Assembly (NCBI GenBank): GCA_041486365.1
Contig: JBGPLH010000058.1
Span: forward strand, 1 to 13,097
DNA: 13,097 nt
Direction of reading: 5' to 3'
From: JBGPLH01 sp041486365 [NCBI: Thermodesulfobacteriota bacterium]
GTDB taxonomy: Bacteria > JAUYMQ01
Below are positions 1 to 6,130 of this stretch, piece by piece. The notes below the pieces were generated by a model. It was not told the DNA's origin and made no database searches. It saw nothing but the letters and a program-made list of their open reading frames with translations. Position numbers and translations under genes: made by a program. How positions within the stretch are numbered: the first letter of the stretch is position 1; each line of letters opens with the position of its first letter.

Positions 1-108
1 CGGGAGGTCCGCGACCTGGAGGAGGAAGTCACGCACCTCAAACGGGAATTCCGTGACCTCGACTTCCAGGCCTCGGTGGCCGGGGTTCCGAAATCCTGGC
101 GCGAGTAA
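1..108 (+). CDS. C-terminal end of an unidentified protein (5' truncated)
   Basis: Reading from base 1, frame 1 stays open for 35 codons and stops at TAA (106-108). The peptide is highly charged and heptad-like (it contains RDLEEEVTHLKREFRDLD), which suggests a short coiled coil, then ends in a small tail finishing KSWRE. The start lies outside the window, so neither length nor family can be judged. The frame ends in an AT-richer stretch with a second in-frame-looking TAA just after it, which fits a real gene end rather than a random open frame. I do not recognise the protein. It may be a regulator or chaperone with a C-terminal helix, but that is a guess. Confidence 0.5.
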   Translation, partial: REVRDLEEEVTHLKREFRDLDFQASVAGVPKSWRE

Positions 109-203
109 TAAACCCTATTTATTTCAATGAATTGACAGATTCCAGAGCCACCCTCCACCGCGCCCCGCCGCGAAAATTTGCATCAAGCCGGCGCCACTCC
201 GTG

Positions 204-241
204 CCGAAAATCCCCACTCATCCTATGAAAGGGGATTTCGG
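204..241 (+). promoter_or_regulatory. Hairpin covering the ribosome binding site of the zinc microprotein
   Basis: The left arm CCGAAAATCCCC (204-215) pairs with the right arm GGGGATTTCGG (231-241), giving 11 base pairs with one bulged A and a 15-base loop. The right arm contains the GGGG of the Shine-Dalgarno-like AAAGGGG (228-234) and ends one base before the ATG at 243. If it forms in the mRNA it would mask the binding site. It has no T-tract, so it is not an intrinsic terminator. A regulatory role is inferred. Confidence 0.5.
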
Positions 242-242
242 T

Positions 243-443
243 ATGACCCTGGTTTGCGCTTGGTGCGATACCTTCCTCGGAAAGAAAGCCCCGCTGAACA
301 AGCCGGGGGTCACGCACGGGATGTGCGCCCGCTGTCTCTCGGAGCGCCTCGGTCCTCGGGAGGACACCTTCAGGGTCACCGCCGCCAGGGTCACCGCCGC
401 GCGCTCCTACGGCTTCGCGGAGGGCGCCTCGCCCGCGCACTGA
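243..443 (+). CDS. Small CxxC/CxxC zinc-ribbon protein (66 aa)
   Basis: The start is taken at ATG 243 because AAAGGGG (228-234) sits 8 bases upstream. An in-frame ATG at 225 and a longer open frame from 132 lack such a site. The 66-residue product has C5-x2-C8 (CAWC) and, after the segment THG, C28-x2-C31 (CARC), a layout expected to bind one zinc. The pattern CxWC followed by a HG-x-C-x-x-C segment resembles the zinc-ribbon tail found on some response regulators and PAS-type sensor proteins, here apparently standing alone. Residues 45-54 are a duplicated RVTAA unit. The C-terminal third is small and Ala/Arg rich and probably unstructured. No membrane segment or signal peptide is visible. The gene is followed by a strong terminator, so it ends its transcript. 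Function is unknown; a small regulatory or protein-binding role is only an inference. Confidence 0.65.
   Translation: MTLVCAWCDTFLGKKAPLNKPGVTHGMCARCLSERLGPREDTFRVTAARVTAARSYGFAEGASPAH
371..400 (+). repeat. Exact 15-bp tandem duplication inside the zinc microprotein gene
   Basis: CAGGGTCACCGCCGC occurs at 371-385 and again directly at 386-400. It keeps the frame and doubles the residues RVTAA. It looks like a replication-slippage duplication, and copy number could vary between strains. Confidence 0.85.
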
Positions 444-463
444 GCCAGCACACGTTCCGCTCC

Positions 464-489
464 CGCCGGCCCCGCCGGCGATTTTTTTT
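464..489 (+). terminator. Intrinsic terminator after the zinc microprotein
   Basis: A perfect 7-bp stem CGCCGGC (464-470) / GCCGGCG (474-480) with a CCC loop is followed by A and eight T residues (482-489). It lies 20 bases after the stop codon at 443. This is a textbook Rho-independent terminator on the plus strand. Confidence 0.9.
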
Positions 490-542
490 GGCCGCCTCCC
501 GCTTCCCCCGGGAGCGCCCCCCTCCATGCGAAAGTGGACCGC

Positions 543-572
543 TTGACACCTTCCGACGGGCTGCGGTAGAAA
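543..572 (+). promoter_or_regulatory. Sigma-70-type promoter for the HU/IHF-like gene
   Basis: A consensus -35 TTGACA (543-548) is followed after 18 bases by TAGAAA (567-572), or after 17 bases by GTAGAA. Transcription would start near 579, leaving a leader of about 75 bases before the GTG at 653. It sits just after the upstream terminator, so the HU-like gene is probably transcribed alone. Confidence 0.6.
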
Positions 573-652
573 CACCCTTCCTGCCACGGGTCGGTTTGCC
601 GCGCTCGTGCCTCGCATGGCTGCAGAGTCGTTCGAGATTTTCGGAGGAGATC

Positions 653-988
653 GTGAACAAGTCGGATCTGGCCCGCATCATTGCCGAGCGCCGCGGCATT
701 CATCAGCGGCAGGCGGACGCCATCGTGGACGTCGTTTTCGACTCCATGGCTGAGGCGCTCAAGCGGCAGGAGCGAATCGAGATTCGCGGGTTCGGCAGCT
801 TCGTCGCCAAGCAGTACGACGCATACGTGGGGCGCAACCCGAAGACGGGAGAGCAGATCCAGGTCCCCTCCAAGCGGATGCCCTACTTCAAGGTGGGCAA
901 GGACCTGAAGCGCAAGATCAACGAGTCCGAAGGCGAGCCCGAGACGAAGCCCGCTGGTGACACCAAGGAGACGACGGCCGCCGGGTGA
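653..988 (+). CDS. HU/IHF-family DNA-binding protein
   Basis: The 111-residue product is a DNA-bending nucleoid protein of the HU/IHF family, acting as a dimer on the chromosome. Hallmarks are the N-terminal NKSDLARII helix, the GFGSF turn (46-50), and the DNA-binding arm with RNPKTGE (61-67), whose proline (63) would intercalate into the minor groove. The arm continues to MPYFKVGKDLK (76-86), and the fold ends near residue 90, the family's usual length. The IEIRGFGSF context and arm resemble IHF subunits more than classical HU, but subunit identity cannot be settled here. An acidic, Thr/Glu-rich tail of about 20 residues (91-111) is extra and probably disordered. The start is GTG 653, preceded by GGAGGAG (643-649). 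A dedicated promoter and a terminator make it a single-gene unit. Confidence 0.93.
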   Translation: MNKSDLARIIAERRGIHQRQADAIVDVVFDSMAEALKRQERIEIRGFGSFVAKQYDAYVGRNPKTGEQIQVPSKRMPYFKVGKDLKRKINESEGEPETKPAGDTKETTAAG

Positions 989-1014
989 GGATCCTCGTTT
1001 GCGCCGACGCACTA

Positions 1015-1036
1015 CCCCGGCCCGAGCCGGGGTTTT
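1015..1036 (+). terminator. Intrinsic terminator after the HU/IHF-like gene
   Basis: CCCCGGC (1015-1021) pairs perfectly with GCCGGGG (1026-1032) around a CCGA loop and is followed by TTTT (1033-1036) and then CGCTT. It lies 26 bases after the stop. On the minus strand there is no T-tract after the stem, so it should act mainly on plus-strand transcripts. Confidence 0.85.
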
Positions 1037-1126
1037 CGCTTGCGGAGATCCTTCTCGAGGATCCGGTTCATCCGCGAGAAACCGATCATGACGCCGGCTT
1101 CCACGAAGGCGGAATCTCTGAAGGCT

Positions 1127-2314
1127 TCAGGCGCGGGACGTGTACGCCGCGGCCGCGGCGGCCACGCCGGTGCCGGTCCGTATCACGCGGCCCTGGGCGG
1201 CCAGCACGCGCTCCAGGGCGTCAAGGAACGTGAGAACGTTCGCGCGGGAGGAGCCATGGCCCATGAGGCCCACGCGCCAGACCTTCCCGCGGAAGACGCC
1301 GAGCCCCGCGCCGATCTCGATCCCGAAGGCCTCGATCAGGCGGCGCCGGACGGCCGCCTCGTCGATCCCATCGGGCACCGAAACGGCGTTGAGGCACGGG
1401 AGCCGCTCCCCCTCGGGGACCCCGAGCGAGAGTCCCATCGCGCCGAGGCCCGCGACGAGCGCGCGGTGGTTATCGAGGTGGCGCGCCCACCGCGCCTCGA
1501 GCCCCTCCTCCTGGACGATCCGCAGGGCCTCGCGTAGGGCGTAGATCATCGAGATGGGCGCCGTGTGGTGGTACACGCGCTCGCTCGATCCCCAGTATTT
1601 CATGAGCATCGTCACGTCGAGATACCAGGACGCAACGGTTGACCTCCGGGCACGGACCGCGTCCAGCGCCCGATCGGAAAAGCTCACCGGGGAGAGGCCC
1701 GGCGGACAGGAGAGGCATTTCTGCGTGCCGCTGTAGCAGGCATCGATCCCCCAGACATCCACCTCCACCGGCACTCCACCGAGCGAGGTGACCGTGTCGA
1801 CGAGGAGCAGCGCGCCCGCCTCGCGGGTCGCCTCCGCGATGGGCGGGATCGACGTGAGCGCGCCCGTGGAGGTCTCCGCGTGCACGACCGCAAGGATTTT
1901 TGGCTTCTCCCGCCGCGCCGCCTCGCGCACCGCGGCCGGATCCATCGCGCGCCCCCAGGGTGCATCCACGCGCGTGACCCGCGCGCCGCAGCGGCCCGCG
2001 ACGTCAGCCATCCGCTCGCCGAAGACGCCGTTCACGCATACGAGCACCGGGTCGCCGGGCTCGACCAGATTCACGAAGCAGGCCTCCATGCCGGCGCTGC
2101 CGGTGCCCGAAACCGGGAAGGTGAGCCGGTTCTCCGTGCGAAACGTCTCGCGCAGGAGTGACTGCGTCTCGTCCATGAGATCGAGGAAGGCCGGATCGAG
2201 ATGGCCCAGCAGCGGCACGCTCATCGCGCGCAGAACGCGCGGGGGCACGTCGCTCGGTCCGGGGCCGAGGAGGGTTCGCGACGGGGGCTCGAGCGGCCCG
2301 GGCTGCTTCAGCAT
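1127..2314 (-). CDS. Alanine-glyoxylate / serine-pyruvate type aminotransferase (class V, PLP)
   Basis: This is a fold-type I PLP enzyme that moves an amino group between amino acids such as alanine or serine and glyoxylate or pyruvate in the cytoplasm. The opening [14 protein letters not shown] is typical of the AGXT-like family. [10 protein letters not shown] forms the cofactor phosphate region, the Asp of [12 protein letters not shown] (D173 from this start) should pair with the pyridine nitrogen, and [12 protein letters not shown] carries the Schiff-base lysine (K199). [17 protein letters not shown] and the arginine of VWRVGLMG, the expected substrate carboxylate ligand, are also present. 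The chosen ATG at 2314 has a GGA six bases upstream and gives 395 residues, about the family norm. A GTG at 2353 would add 13 residues but has no visible binding site. The C-terminus ends in an alanine run. Substrate preference cannot be read from sequence. The gene stands alone, divergent from the PilZ gene. Confidence 0.92.
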   Translation of the reverse strand: MLKQPGPLEPPSRTLLGPGPSDVPPRVLRAMSVPLLGHLDPAFLDLMDETQSLLRETFRTENRLTFPVSGTGSAGMEACFVNLVEPGDPVLVCVNGVFGERMADVAGRCGARVTRVDAPWGRAMDPAAVREAARREKPKILAVVHAETSTGALTSIPPIAEATREAGALLLVDTVTSLGGVPVEVDVWGIDACYSGTQKCLSCPPGLSPVSFSDRALDAVRARRSTVASWYLDVTMLMKYWGSSERVYHHTAPISMIYALREALRIVQEEGLEARWARHLDNHRALVAGLGAMGLSLGVPEGERLPCLNAVSVPDGIDEAAVRRRLIEAFGIEIGAGLGVFRGKVWRVGLMGHGSSRANVLTFLDALERVLAAQGRVIRTGTGVAAAAAAYTSRA

Positions 2315-2424
2315 GGCGATTCCGAGTTTCGAGGTGACGGTTTTCGGCACCACGCGGGCGGTTCACGCGCAGGACACGGCGAGAAGCGGCGCTCGGGGTG
2401 CCGCGCCGCGCGATGGACGCGCGC

Positions 2425-2454
2425 ATCCTAGCGGCGCCCGCGTCTTCCGCGCAA
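2425..2454 (-). promoter_or_regulatory. Possible promoter for the aminotransferase
   Basis: Read on the minus strand, TTGCGC (2454-2449) is followed after 18 bases by TAGGAT (2430-2425). The -10 is good and the -35 weak. It would start transcription about 100 bases before the ATG at 2314, and it shares the intergenic region with the divergent PilZ promoter. Confidence 0.3.
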
Positions 2455-2462
2455 CAAATAGT

Positions 2463-2492
2463 TTGACACCCGCGATCCACGTTGCCTACGAT
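2463..2492 (+). promoter_or_regulatory. Promoter for the PilZ - ClpX-like - HIT - thioesterase run
   Basis: A consensus TTGACA (2463-2468), an 18-base spacer and TACGAT (2487-2492) are present. Transcription would begin near 2499, leaving about 38 bases before ATG 2537, which has its own GAAAGGA site (2524-2530). Confidence 0.6.
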
Positions 2493-2536
2493 GAGCCGCG
2501 GGGGGATCGCGGTTTTCGCGCGCGAAAGGATTCTTG

Positions 2537-2989
2537 ATGTCCCGATCCGTCCGCCCGGAGAAGGAAGCAGCCGGAGCCGAGAACGGAGGCCCCCGTGCTT
2601 CTTCGAACGAAGCGCCCGCCGTCGTCCCGCGCGGCAGCAGCCGCCGGACCCATCGGATCTACCTGAGGACCGGCGTGCTTCTCCGCGATCCGCGCGGACG
2701 CTCTCACGAGGGACTTGTCGGGAACCTCGGCGACGGCGGAATCTTCATTCACGCGCCCGCTCCCTTCCCCAGCGGCAGCCGGCTGCGTGTCTTCATCGAC
2801 CTCCGCACGTCGGAAGGGGGTGGCCCGATCGAGGCCGAAGGCCAAGTGACCTGGGTCCGGCGGCAGGGCGATCGCAGGCTGCCGGGGTACGGTGTCCGCT
2901 TCACCGAAATCGATCCCGCCGATCGCGATTGGATCCGGAGGCTCCTCGAAAGGCGCGCCGCCGAGAGCCGCCGCCTCTGGATGCGCTGA
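2537..2989 (+). CDS. PilZ domain protein, putative c-di-GMP receptor
   Basis: The 150-residue protein has a flexible, Glu/Ala/Pro-rich N-terminal stretch (1-33) followed by a PilZ fold. The first c-di-GMP motif RxxxR is present (R36-R40, in SSRRTHR). The second, normally (D/N)xSxxG, appears as N63-L-G-D-G-G68 with Gly in place of Ser. The strand segments IFIHAP (69-74), VTWVRRQ (104-110) and the closing GYGVRFTEID (117-126) are typical of single-domain PilZ proteins. A basic helix ends the chain. PilZ proteins bind c-di-GMP and pass the signal to a partner by contact. Start ATG 2537 follows GAAAGGA by 6 bases. The ClpX-like gene starts 23 bases after the stop, so the two are probably cotranscribed. 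Binding is likely but weakened in confidence by the Ser to Gly change. Confidence 0.85.
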   Translation: MSRSVRPEKEAAGAENGGPRASSNEAPAVVPRGSSRRTHRIYLRTGVLLRDPRGRSHEGLVGNLGDGGIFIHAPAPFPSGSRLRVFIDLRTSEGGGPIEAEGQVTWVRRQGDRRLPGYGVRFTEIDPADRDWIRRLLERRAAESRRLWMR

Positions 2990-3012
2990 ACACCCCGCCT
3001 GCCGGAGATTCG

Positions 3013-4116
3013 ATGCGTGCCGTCCCGCTCGGTGCCCCACTGAATGCGCCAAGGATCCGCACCCCGAAGGAGGTTTACGCCCACCTCGACCGCTACGTGA
3101 TCGGGCAGGAGCGCGCCAAGCGCACCATCGCCATCGCGGCATACAACCACCTGAAGCGGATAACCCTGAAGCACGCCGGCTCCCACCCCGATGAAAGCGC
3201 ACCCCCCGTCACCGGCCCGGCCGCGGGGCTCCTCCGGAAATCGAACGTTCTGCTCATCGGCCCCACGGGCTGCGGCAAGACGCACCTCGCGCGACACCTC
3301 GCCGCCGTCCTCGATCTTCCGCTCGCCATCGTCGATGCCACCGAGTACACCGAGGCCGGCTACTACGGCAAGGACGTCGAGGTGATGGTCGCGGAGCTGC
3401 TCTTCCGGACCGGGGGCGACGTCGATCGCACGCAGCAGGGAGTGATCTTCATCGACGAGATCGACAAGATCGCGCGCCGCACCGGGCACGCGAGGTCCGG
3501 CGCCGGCTCCCGCGATATCGGCGGGGAGGGCGTCCAGCAGGCGCTCCTCAAGCTGCTCGAGGGGGACGAGATCTTCGTCCCGCTGAACGTCACGCAGCAC
3601 TGGAACAAGCACGACTTCGTACTCGTAGACACGAGCGAGATCCTCTTCGTCTGCGCGGGCACCTTCAGCGACATGCCGAAACTCGAGGCCGCGCCGCGCC
3701 TGGGTTTCGGGCGTGACGTGGTGCCCGCCGGGACGGACCGTGAGCGCCGCGTCTCCGTGCGCGATCTCGAGGCCTACGGACTGCTCCCCGAGTTGCTCGG
3801 GCGGCTGCCCGTCATCGTGCAGCTCGCCGAGCTCAGCGAGGAAGACCTGGTGCGAGTGCTCCGTGAGCCGCCCGATGCGATTCTGCGGGAGTACGAGGCG
3901 CGATTCGCCGCGGACGAGATCCGGCTCACGGTGACCCCGGACGCGCTCCACGCGATCGCGCGGCTGGCGATCGGGCGGGGGCTCGGGGCCCGGGGACTGC
4001 GGGCGATGTTCGAAGAGATCACCCACGACTTCATGTTCGAGGCACCCGCTCTGAGGGGCACGGAGGCGCGGATCGACGCGGATCTCGTCCGGGCAAGGCT
4101 CTCCGGTTTCGTGTAA
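3013..4116 (+). CDS. ClpX-like AAA+ unfoldase lacking the N-terminal zinc-binding domain
   Basis: The 367-residue protein aligns by eye with the ClpX motor: YVIGQERAKRTIAIAAYNH (28-46), Walker A GPTGCGKT (83-90), pore-1 loop GYYG (116-119), Walker B IFIDEIDKIA (145-154), DIGGEGVQQALLKLLEG (168-184), LLPELLGRLP with arginine finger R264, and sensor-2 GARGLR (325-330). ClpX hexamers thread proteins into ClpP. The four-cysteine zinc domain that starts ordinary ClpX (about 420 residues) is absent: the AAA+ module begins about 20 residues after ATG 3013, which has GGAG at 3003-3006. Other departures are Tyr for Val in the usual GYVG loop and no clear RKH loop (NVTQHWNKH lies there). LGFG (230-233) sits where the ClpP-docking IGF loop is expected. 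It is not beside clpP, tig or lon here, so it may be a second ClpX. It lies 23 bases after the PilZ gene and 57 before the HIT gene. Confidence 0.9.
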   Translation: MRAVPLGAPLNAPRIRTPKEVYAHLDRYVIGQERAKRTIAIAAYNHLKRITLKHAGSHPDESAPPVTGPAAGLLRKSNVLLIGPTGCGKTHLARHLAAVLDLPLAIVDATEYTEAGYYGKDVEVMVAELLFRTGGDVDRTQQGVIFIDEIDKIARRTGHARSGAGSRDIGGEGVQQALLKLLEGDEIFVPLNVTQHWNKHDFVLVDTSEILFVCAGTFSDMPKLEAAPRLGFGRDVVPAGTDRERRVSVRDLEAYGLLPELLGRLPVIVQLAELSEEDLVRVLREPPDAILREYEARFAADEIRLTVTPDALHAIARLAIGRGLGARGLRAMFEEITHDFMFEAPALRGTEARIDADLVRARLSGFV

Positions 4117-4173
4117 TCTCGCGGGAGAGTGAGCGCATCCGGAGACGGGGCGGCGGCTCGCCGGGGGAGGGGC

Positions 4174-4515
4174 ATGAGTTGCCTGTTCTGCGGAATCATC
4201 GAGGGGAGCATCCCCGCCAAGAAGGTGCACGAGGACGACCGCATCCTGGCCTTCGAGGACGTCCATCCGCAGGCGCCCGTGCACATACTGATCGTCCCGC
4301 GCAAACACATCCCGACGGGACTGGACATCGCGCCCGAGGATCGTGAGCTGATCGGAGAGATGTTCCTTCTGGCCGCCAAGCTCGCCCGGGAGAACGGGGT
4401 GGCGTCGGACGGCTACCGGGTAGTGCTCAACACCAACTCCGCGGCGGGACAGTCGGTGTTCCACCTGCACTACCACCTGCTGGGAGGGCGCCTGTTCCAC
4501 TGGCCGCCGGGCTAG
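4174..4515 (+). CDS. HIT family protein (HinT-like nucleotide hydrolase)
   Basis: The 113-residue protein is a cytoplasmic histidine-triad hydrolase, a family that cleaves purine nucleoside phosphoramidates and related phosphate bonds. The start MSCLFCGIIEGSIPAKKV, the central HPQAPVHILIVPRKHI (31-46), the NTNSAAGQSVFH run and the triad H97-L-H99-Y-H101 (in FHLHYHLLGGR) are all as expected for the HinT branch. C3 and C6 with His residues may form the zinc site seen in some members. The length is normal. ATG 4174 is chosen over an upstream in-frame GTG at 4129 because the very strong GGGGGAGGGG (4163-4172) precedes it and the homologous part begins there. It is third in the PilZ - ClpX-like run. 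HIT genes travel with many neighbours, so no specific link to the unfoldase should be assumed. Confidence 0.95.
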   Translation: MSCLFCGIIEGSIPAKKVHEDDRILAFEDVHPQAPVHILIVPRKHIPTGLDIAPEDRELIGEMFLLAAKLARENGVASDGYRVVLNTNSAAGQSVFHLHYHLLGGRLFHWPPG

Positions 4516-4538
4516 CGGGCGGGAAGGGCGGTTGCGCG

Positions 4539-4982
4539 ATGAAGCTATTCAAGTTCAAGGAGACGCTGAGGGTTCGCTTTGCCGAGACCGACGCGCAGGG
4601 TGTCGTGTGGAACGGCCATTACCTCACGTACTTCGACGTGGCCATGACCGAGTACCTGCGCGCGATGGGGCTCGCCTACCAGCAGGCCGTCGGCGACGGC
4701 TACGAGTTCGTGCTGGCGCGCTTCGCCATCGATTACCGGGCGCCGGCCGCCTTCGACGATCCCATCGACGTGCACACCGGCATCACGCGCATCGGCAACT
4801 CGAGCATCGCCTTCGGCTTCGAGATGACCAACGCCGACAACGGCCTCCTGCTCACGCGGGGGGAGGCGGTCTACGTCGTGCTCGACCGGCGGACCGGTAC
4901 TCCCGCGCGGGTCCCCGATCGATTCCGCGAGCTCGCGGGGAAGTTCGAGGGAAAGGACTTCTCCCTCTCCGATCGCGGTTGA
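4539..4982 (+). CDS. 4HBT/YbgC-type acyl-CoA thioesterase
   Basis: The 147-residue product is a hotdog-fold thioesterase that would hydrolyse acyl-CoA or a related thioester in the cytoplasm. The opening motif FAETDAQGVVWNGHYLTYFD (14-33) contains the catalytic Asp (D18) and the VVxNxxY-like segment that place it in the YbgC/FadM-like 4-hydroxybenzoyl-CoA thioesterase group. The strands FAIDYRAPA and IGNSSIAFGFEM complete the fold, and the length is typical. The gene starts 23 bases after the HIT stop with GGGAAGGG (4521-4528) upstream at slightly long spacing. Its TGA stop (4980-4982) lies inside the TTGACA of the next promoter. It is not next to tol-pal genes, so the exact substrate is open. 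It is the last gene of the PilZ-led run. Confidence 0.9.
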   Translation: MKLFKFKETLRVRFAETDAQGVVWNGHYLTYFDVAMTEYLRAMGLAYQQAVGDGYEFVLARFAIDYRAPAAFDDPIDVHTGITRIGNSSIAFGFEMTNADNGLLLTRGEAVYVVLDRRTGTPARVPDRFRELAGKFEGKDFSLSDRG

Positions 4983-5008
4983 CACCCCTTCCTCGGCGGC
5001 GCTAACGT
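4979..5008 (+). promoter_or_regulatory. Promoter overlapping the thioesterase stop codon
   Basis: TTGACA (4979-4984), an 18-base spacer and TAACGT (5003-5008) form a good sigma-70-type promoter. The thioesterase stop TGA is part of the -35 box. The expected transcription start, about 7 bases after the -10, falls at 5015-5016, on the ATG of the next gene, and the discriminator is GC-rich (TCCGCCC). Confidence 0.6.
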
Positions 5009-5015
5009 TCCGCCC

Positions 5016-5396
5016 ATGTCGCGCCCTCGAATCCGCCATTGGCGTTTTCTGATCCTTCTTGCCCTCATGGCCGTCGCTCTCCTCGACGCGAAGCTCGATC
5101 GCGAACGCAAGTCGCTTTCGATCGTCTGGAAGCCCACATCGAAACTGCGGATCGATGAAGGCTTCCGTGCGATCGAGCGCGGTGTCGTGTGGCTCCAGAC
5201 GGCCGCGTCCGGGGACGCGGTCGTGCCCGTGACCGCCGGCCGGGTCGGCACGCGGGCATCCGGAGACAACGAGAAGCCGGCCGCGGCGGCGCGGGCAGCG
5301 CCGCGCCGGGAGGGTGCCGCCCGGATCCCCAAGGCGCTCGATCGGCACAGCGAGCAGGATCGCCGGCGGCTCGATCAGGCGGTCTCGGGGAACTGA
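5016..5396 (+). CDS. Small membrane-anchored protein of unknown function
   Basis: The 126-residue product begins with a basic stretch (RPRIRHWR) and one hydrophobic segment (FLILLALMAVALL, about residues 10-23). It is most likely an N-in signal anchor that holds the rest in the periplasm or outside. No lipobox cysteine is present. The middle (about 25-75) has mixed composition with a few hydrophobic strands. The last 50 residues are Ala/Arg/Lys rich and probably disordered, ending in a charged helix. I recognise no domain. No Shine-Dalgarno sequence precedes ATG 5016. Instead the promoter at 4979-5008 should start transcription on or next to the ATG, so the mRNA may be leaderless. A protein specific to the lineage is the safest reading. 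Confidence 0.6.
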   Translation: MSRPRIRHWRFLILLALMAVALLDAKLDRERKSLSIVWKPTSKLRIDEGFRAIERGVVWLQTAASGDAVVPVTAGRVGTRASGDNEKPAAAARAAPRREGAARIPKALDRHSEQDRRRLDQAVSGN

Positions 5397-5484
5397 ACCG
5401 CGGGAACGACCCCGGATCCCCCTGGGGGAGGTCCCGGGCGCGGCGAGGGCCAACTCCGGGGATACCGGGGCCGACAAAGCCTGA

Positions 5485-5958
5485 ATGGATGCCTACCTCG
5501 ACATCGAGACCTCCTGGGACCGCGCGATCAAGGTGGTCGGAGTCTACGTGCCCGGACGCGGCACGCACCAGCTCGTGGACGGAGAGGTCACGGACGTCGC
5601 GGTCGCCCGCCTGGTTCAGGGGGCGCGGCGCCTGTACACTTTCAATGGCGATCGGTTCGATCTCCCGATGATCGAGCGACACCTCCGGCTCGACCTGCGG
5701 CAGATCGCGCCGAGCCACGATCTGATGCGCGCGTGCCACGGCGTCGGACTCCGCGGCGGCCTCAAGGCGATCGAGCGTCATCTCGGAATCGGACGCACCT
5801 TTCCGGAGGTGGATGGCCGGATGGCCATGGGCCTCTGGCGGCGCTACGAGACCCTCGGCGATCGGGACGCGCTCACTCTGCTCCTCGCCTACAACCGCGA
5901 GGACGTCGAGAACTTGGAGATCCTGCGGGACCGGCTCGCGTCGTTCACCCCGGCGTGA
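5485..5958 (+). CDS. YprB-like ribonuclease H-fold (DEDD) exonuclease domain protein
   Basis: The 157-residue protein is a compact RNase H-like 3'-5' exonuclease domain of the YprB type. The four acidic positions of a DEDD nuclease can be placed: D6 and E8 (YLDIETSWD), D59 in FNGDRFDLPMIERHL, and D140 in YNREDV, where Tyr 136 makes a YxxxD motif (DEDDy). SHDL (77-80) adds a conserved Asp. It should cut DNA or RNA ends in a metal-dependent way; the natural substrate is unknown. It is only the nuclease domain, without the TPR or helicase parts that accompany it elsewhere. ATG 5485 is the only sensible start because a stop codon (5482-5484) immediately precedes it and the first motif begins at residue 4. 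No Shine-Dalgarno site is visible, so initiation may be leaderless or weak. It stands 88 bases after the small membrane protein gene. Confidence 0.85.
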   Translation: MDAYLDIETSWDRAIKVVGVYVPGRGTHQLVDGEVTDVAVARLVQGARRLYTFNGDRFDLPMIERHLRLDLRQIAPSHDLMRACHGVGLRGGLKAIERHLGIGRTFPEVDGRMAMGLWRRYETLGDRDALTLLLAYNREDVENLEILRDRLASFTPA

Positions 5959-6130
5959 GCCCGGCAGACCCCACGGCCGCTGTCACACCCCTGGGGCAGA
6001 GTGGACCCTGGGAGGGTGTGTCGGGGCGCGCGGAGAAGGAAGAAGTGGACAGGATGGGCCCCGGTGGGCCTGCCCTGAGGCCCCTCGCGCATCGGGGGCC
6101 GGTTGAGTCCTACCTGAGGAAGGACGATCG
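5959..6130 (+). other. 172-base gap before the dGTPase gene with GC-rich inverted repeats
   Basis: Two inverted repeats are visible: CACACCC (5984-5990) with GGGTGTG (6014-6020), and GGCCCC (6079-6084) with GGGGCC (6095-6100). Neither is followed by a T-tract, so they are not intrinsic terminators. I see no convincing promoter here. They may be structures in the leader of the downstream mRNA, or only chance pairing in GC-rich DNA. Confidence 0.3.

Noticed and set aside
132-137. TTGACA upstream of the zinc microprotein as its promoter
   Set aside because: The -35 is perfect but no acceptable -10 lies 16-19 bases downstream (the region is CCACCC-like), so it was not listed as a promoter.
1012-1129. 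Short minus-strand frame (about 38 codons) ending ILEKDLRKRKPRLGPG after the aminotransferase stop
   Set aside because: It looks peptide-like but runs through the plus-strand terminator stem, has no credible start or binding site, and does not continue the aminotransferase family's C-terminus.
2749-4500. 583-codon open frame on the minus strand, antisense to the PilZ/ClpX-like/HIT genes
   Set aside because: It lies opposite three well-supported genes, has His/Arg/Asp-rich low-complexity content with no recognisable motif, and such shadows are common in GC-rich DNA.
5417-5429. TCCCCC-T-GGGGGA palindrome between the membrane-protein and nuclease genes as a terminator
   Set aside because: The arms have only a one-base centre and no T-tract follows, so neither a stable terminator nor a known operator can be claimed.
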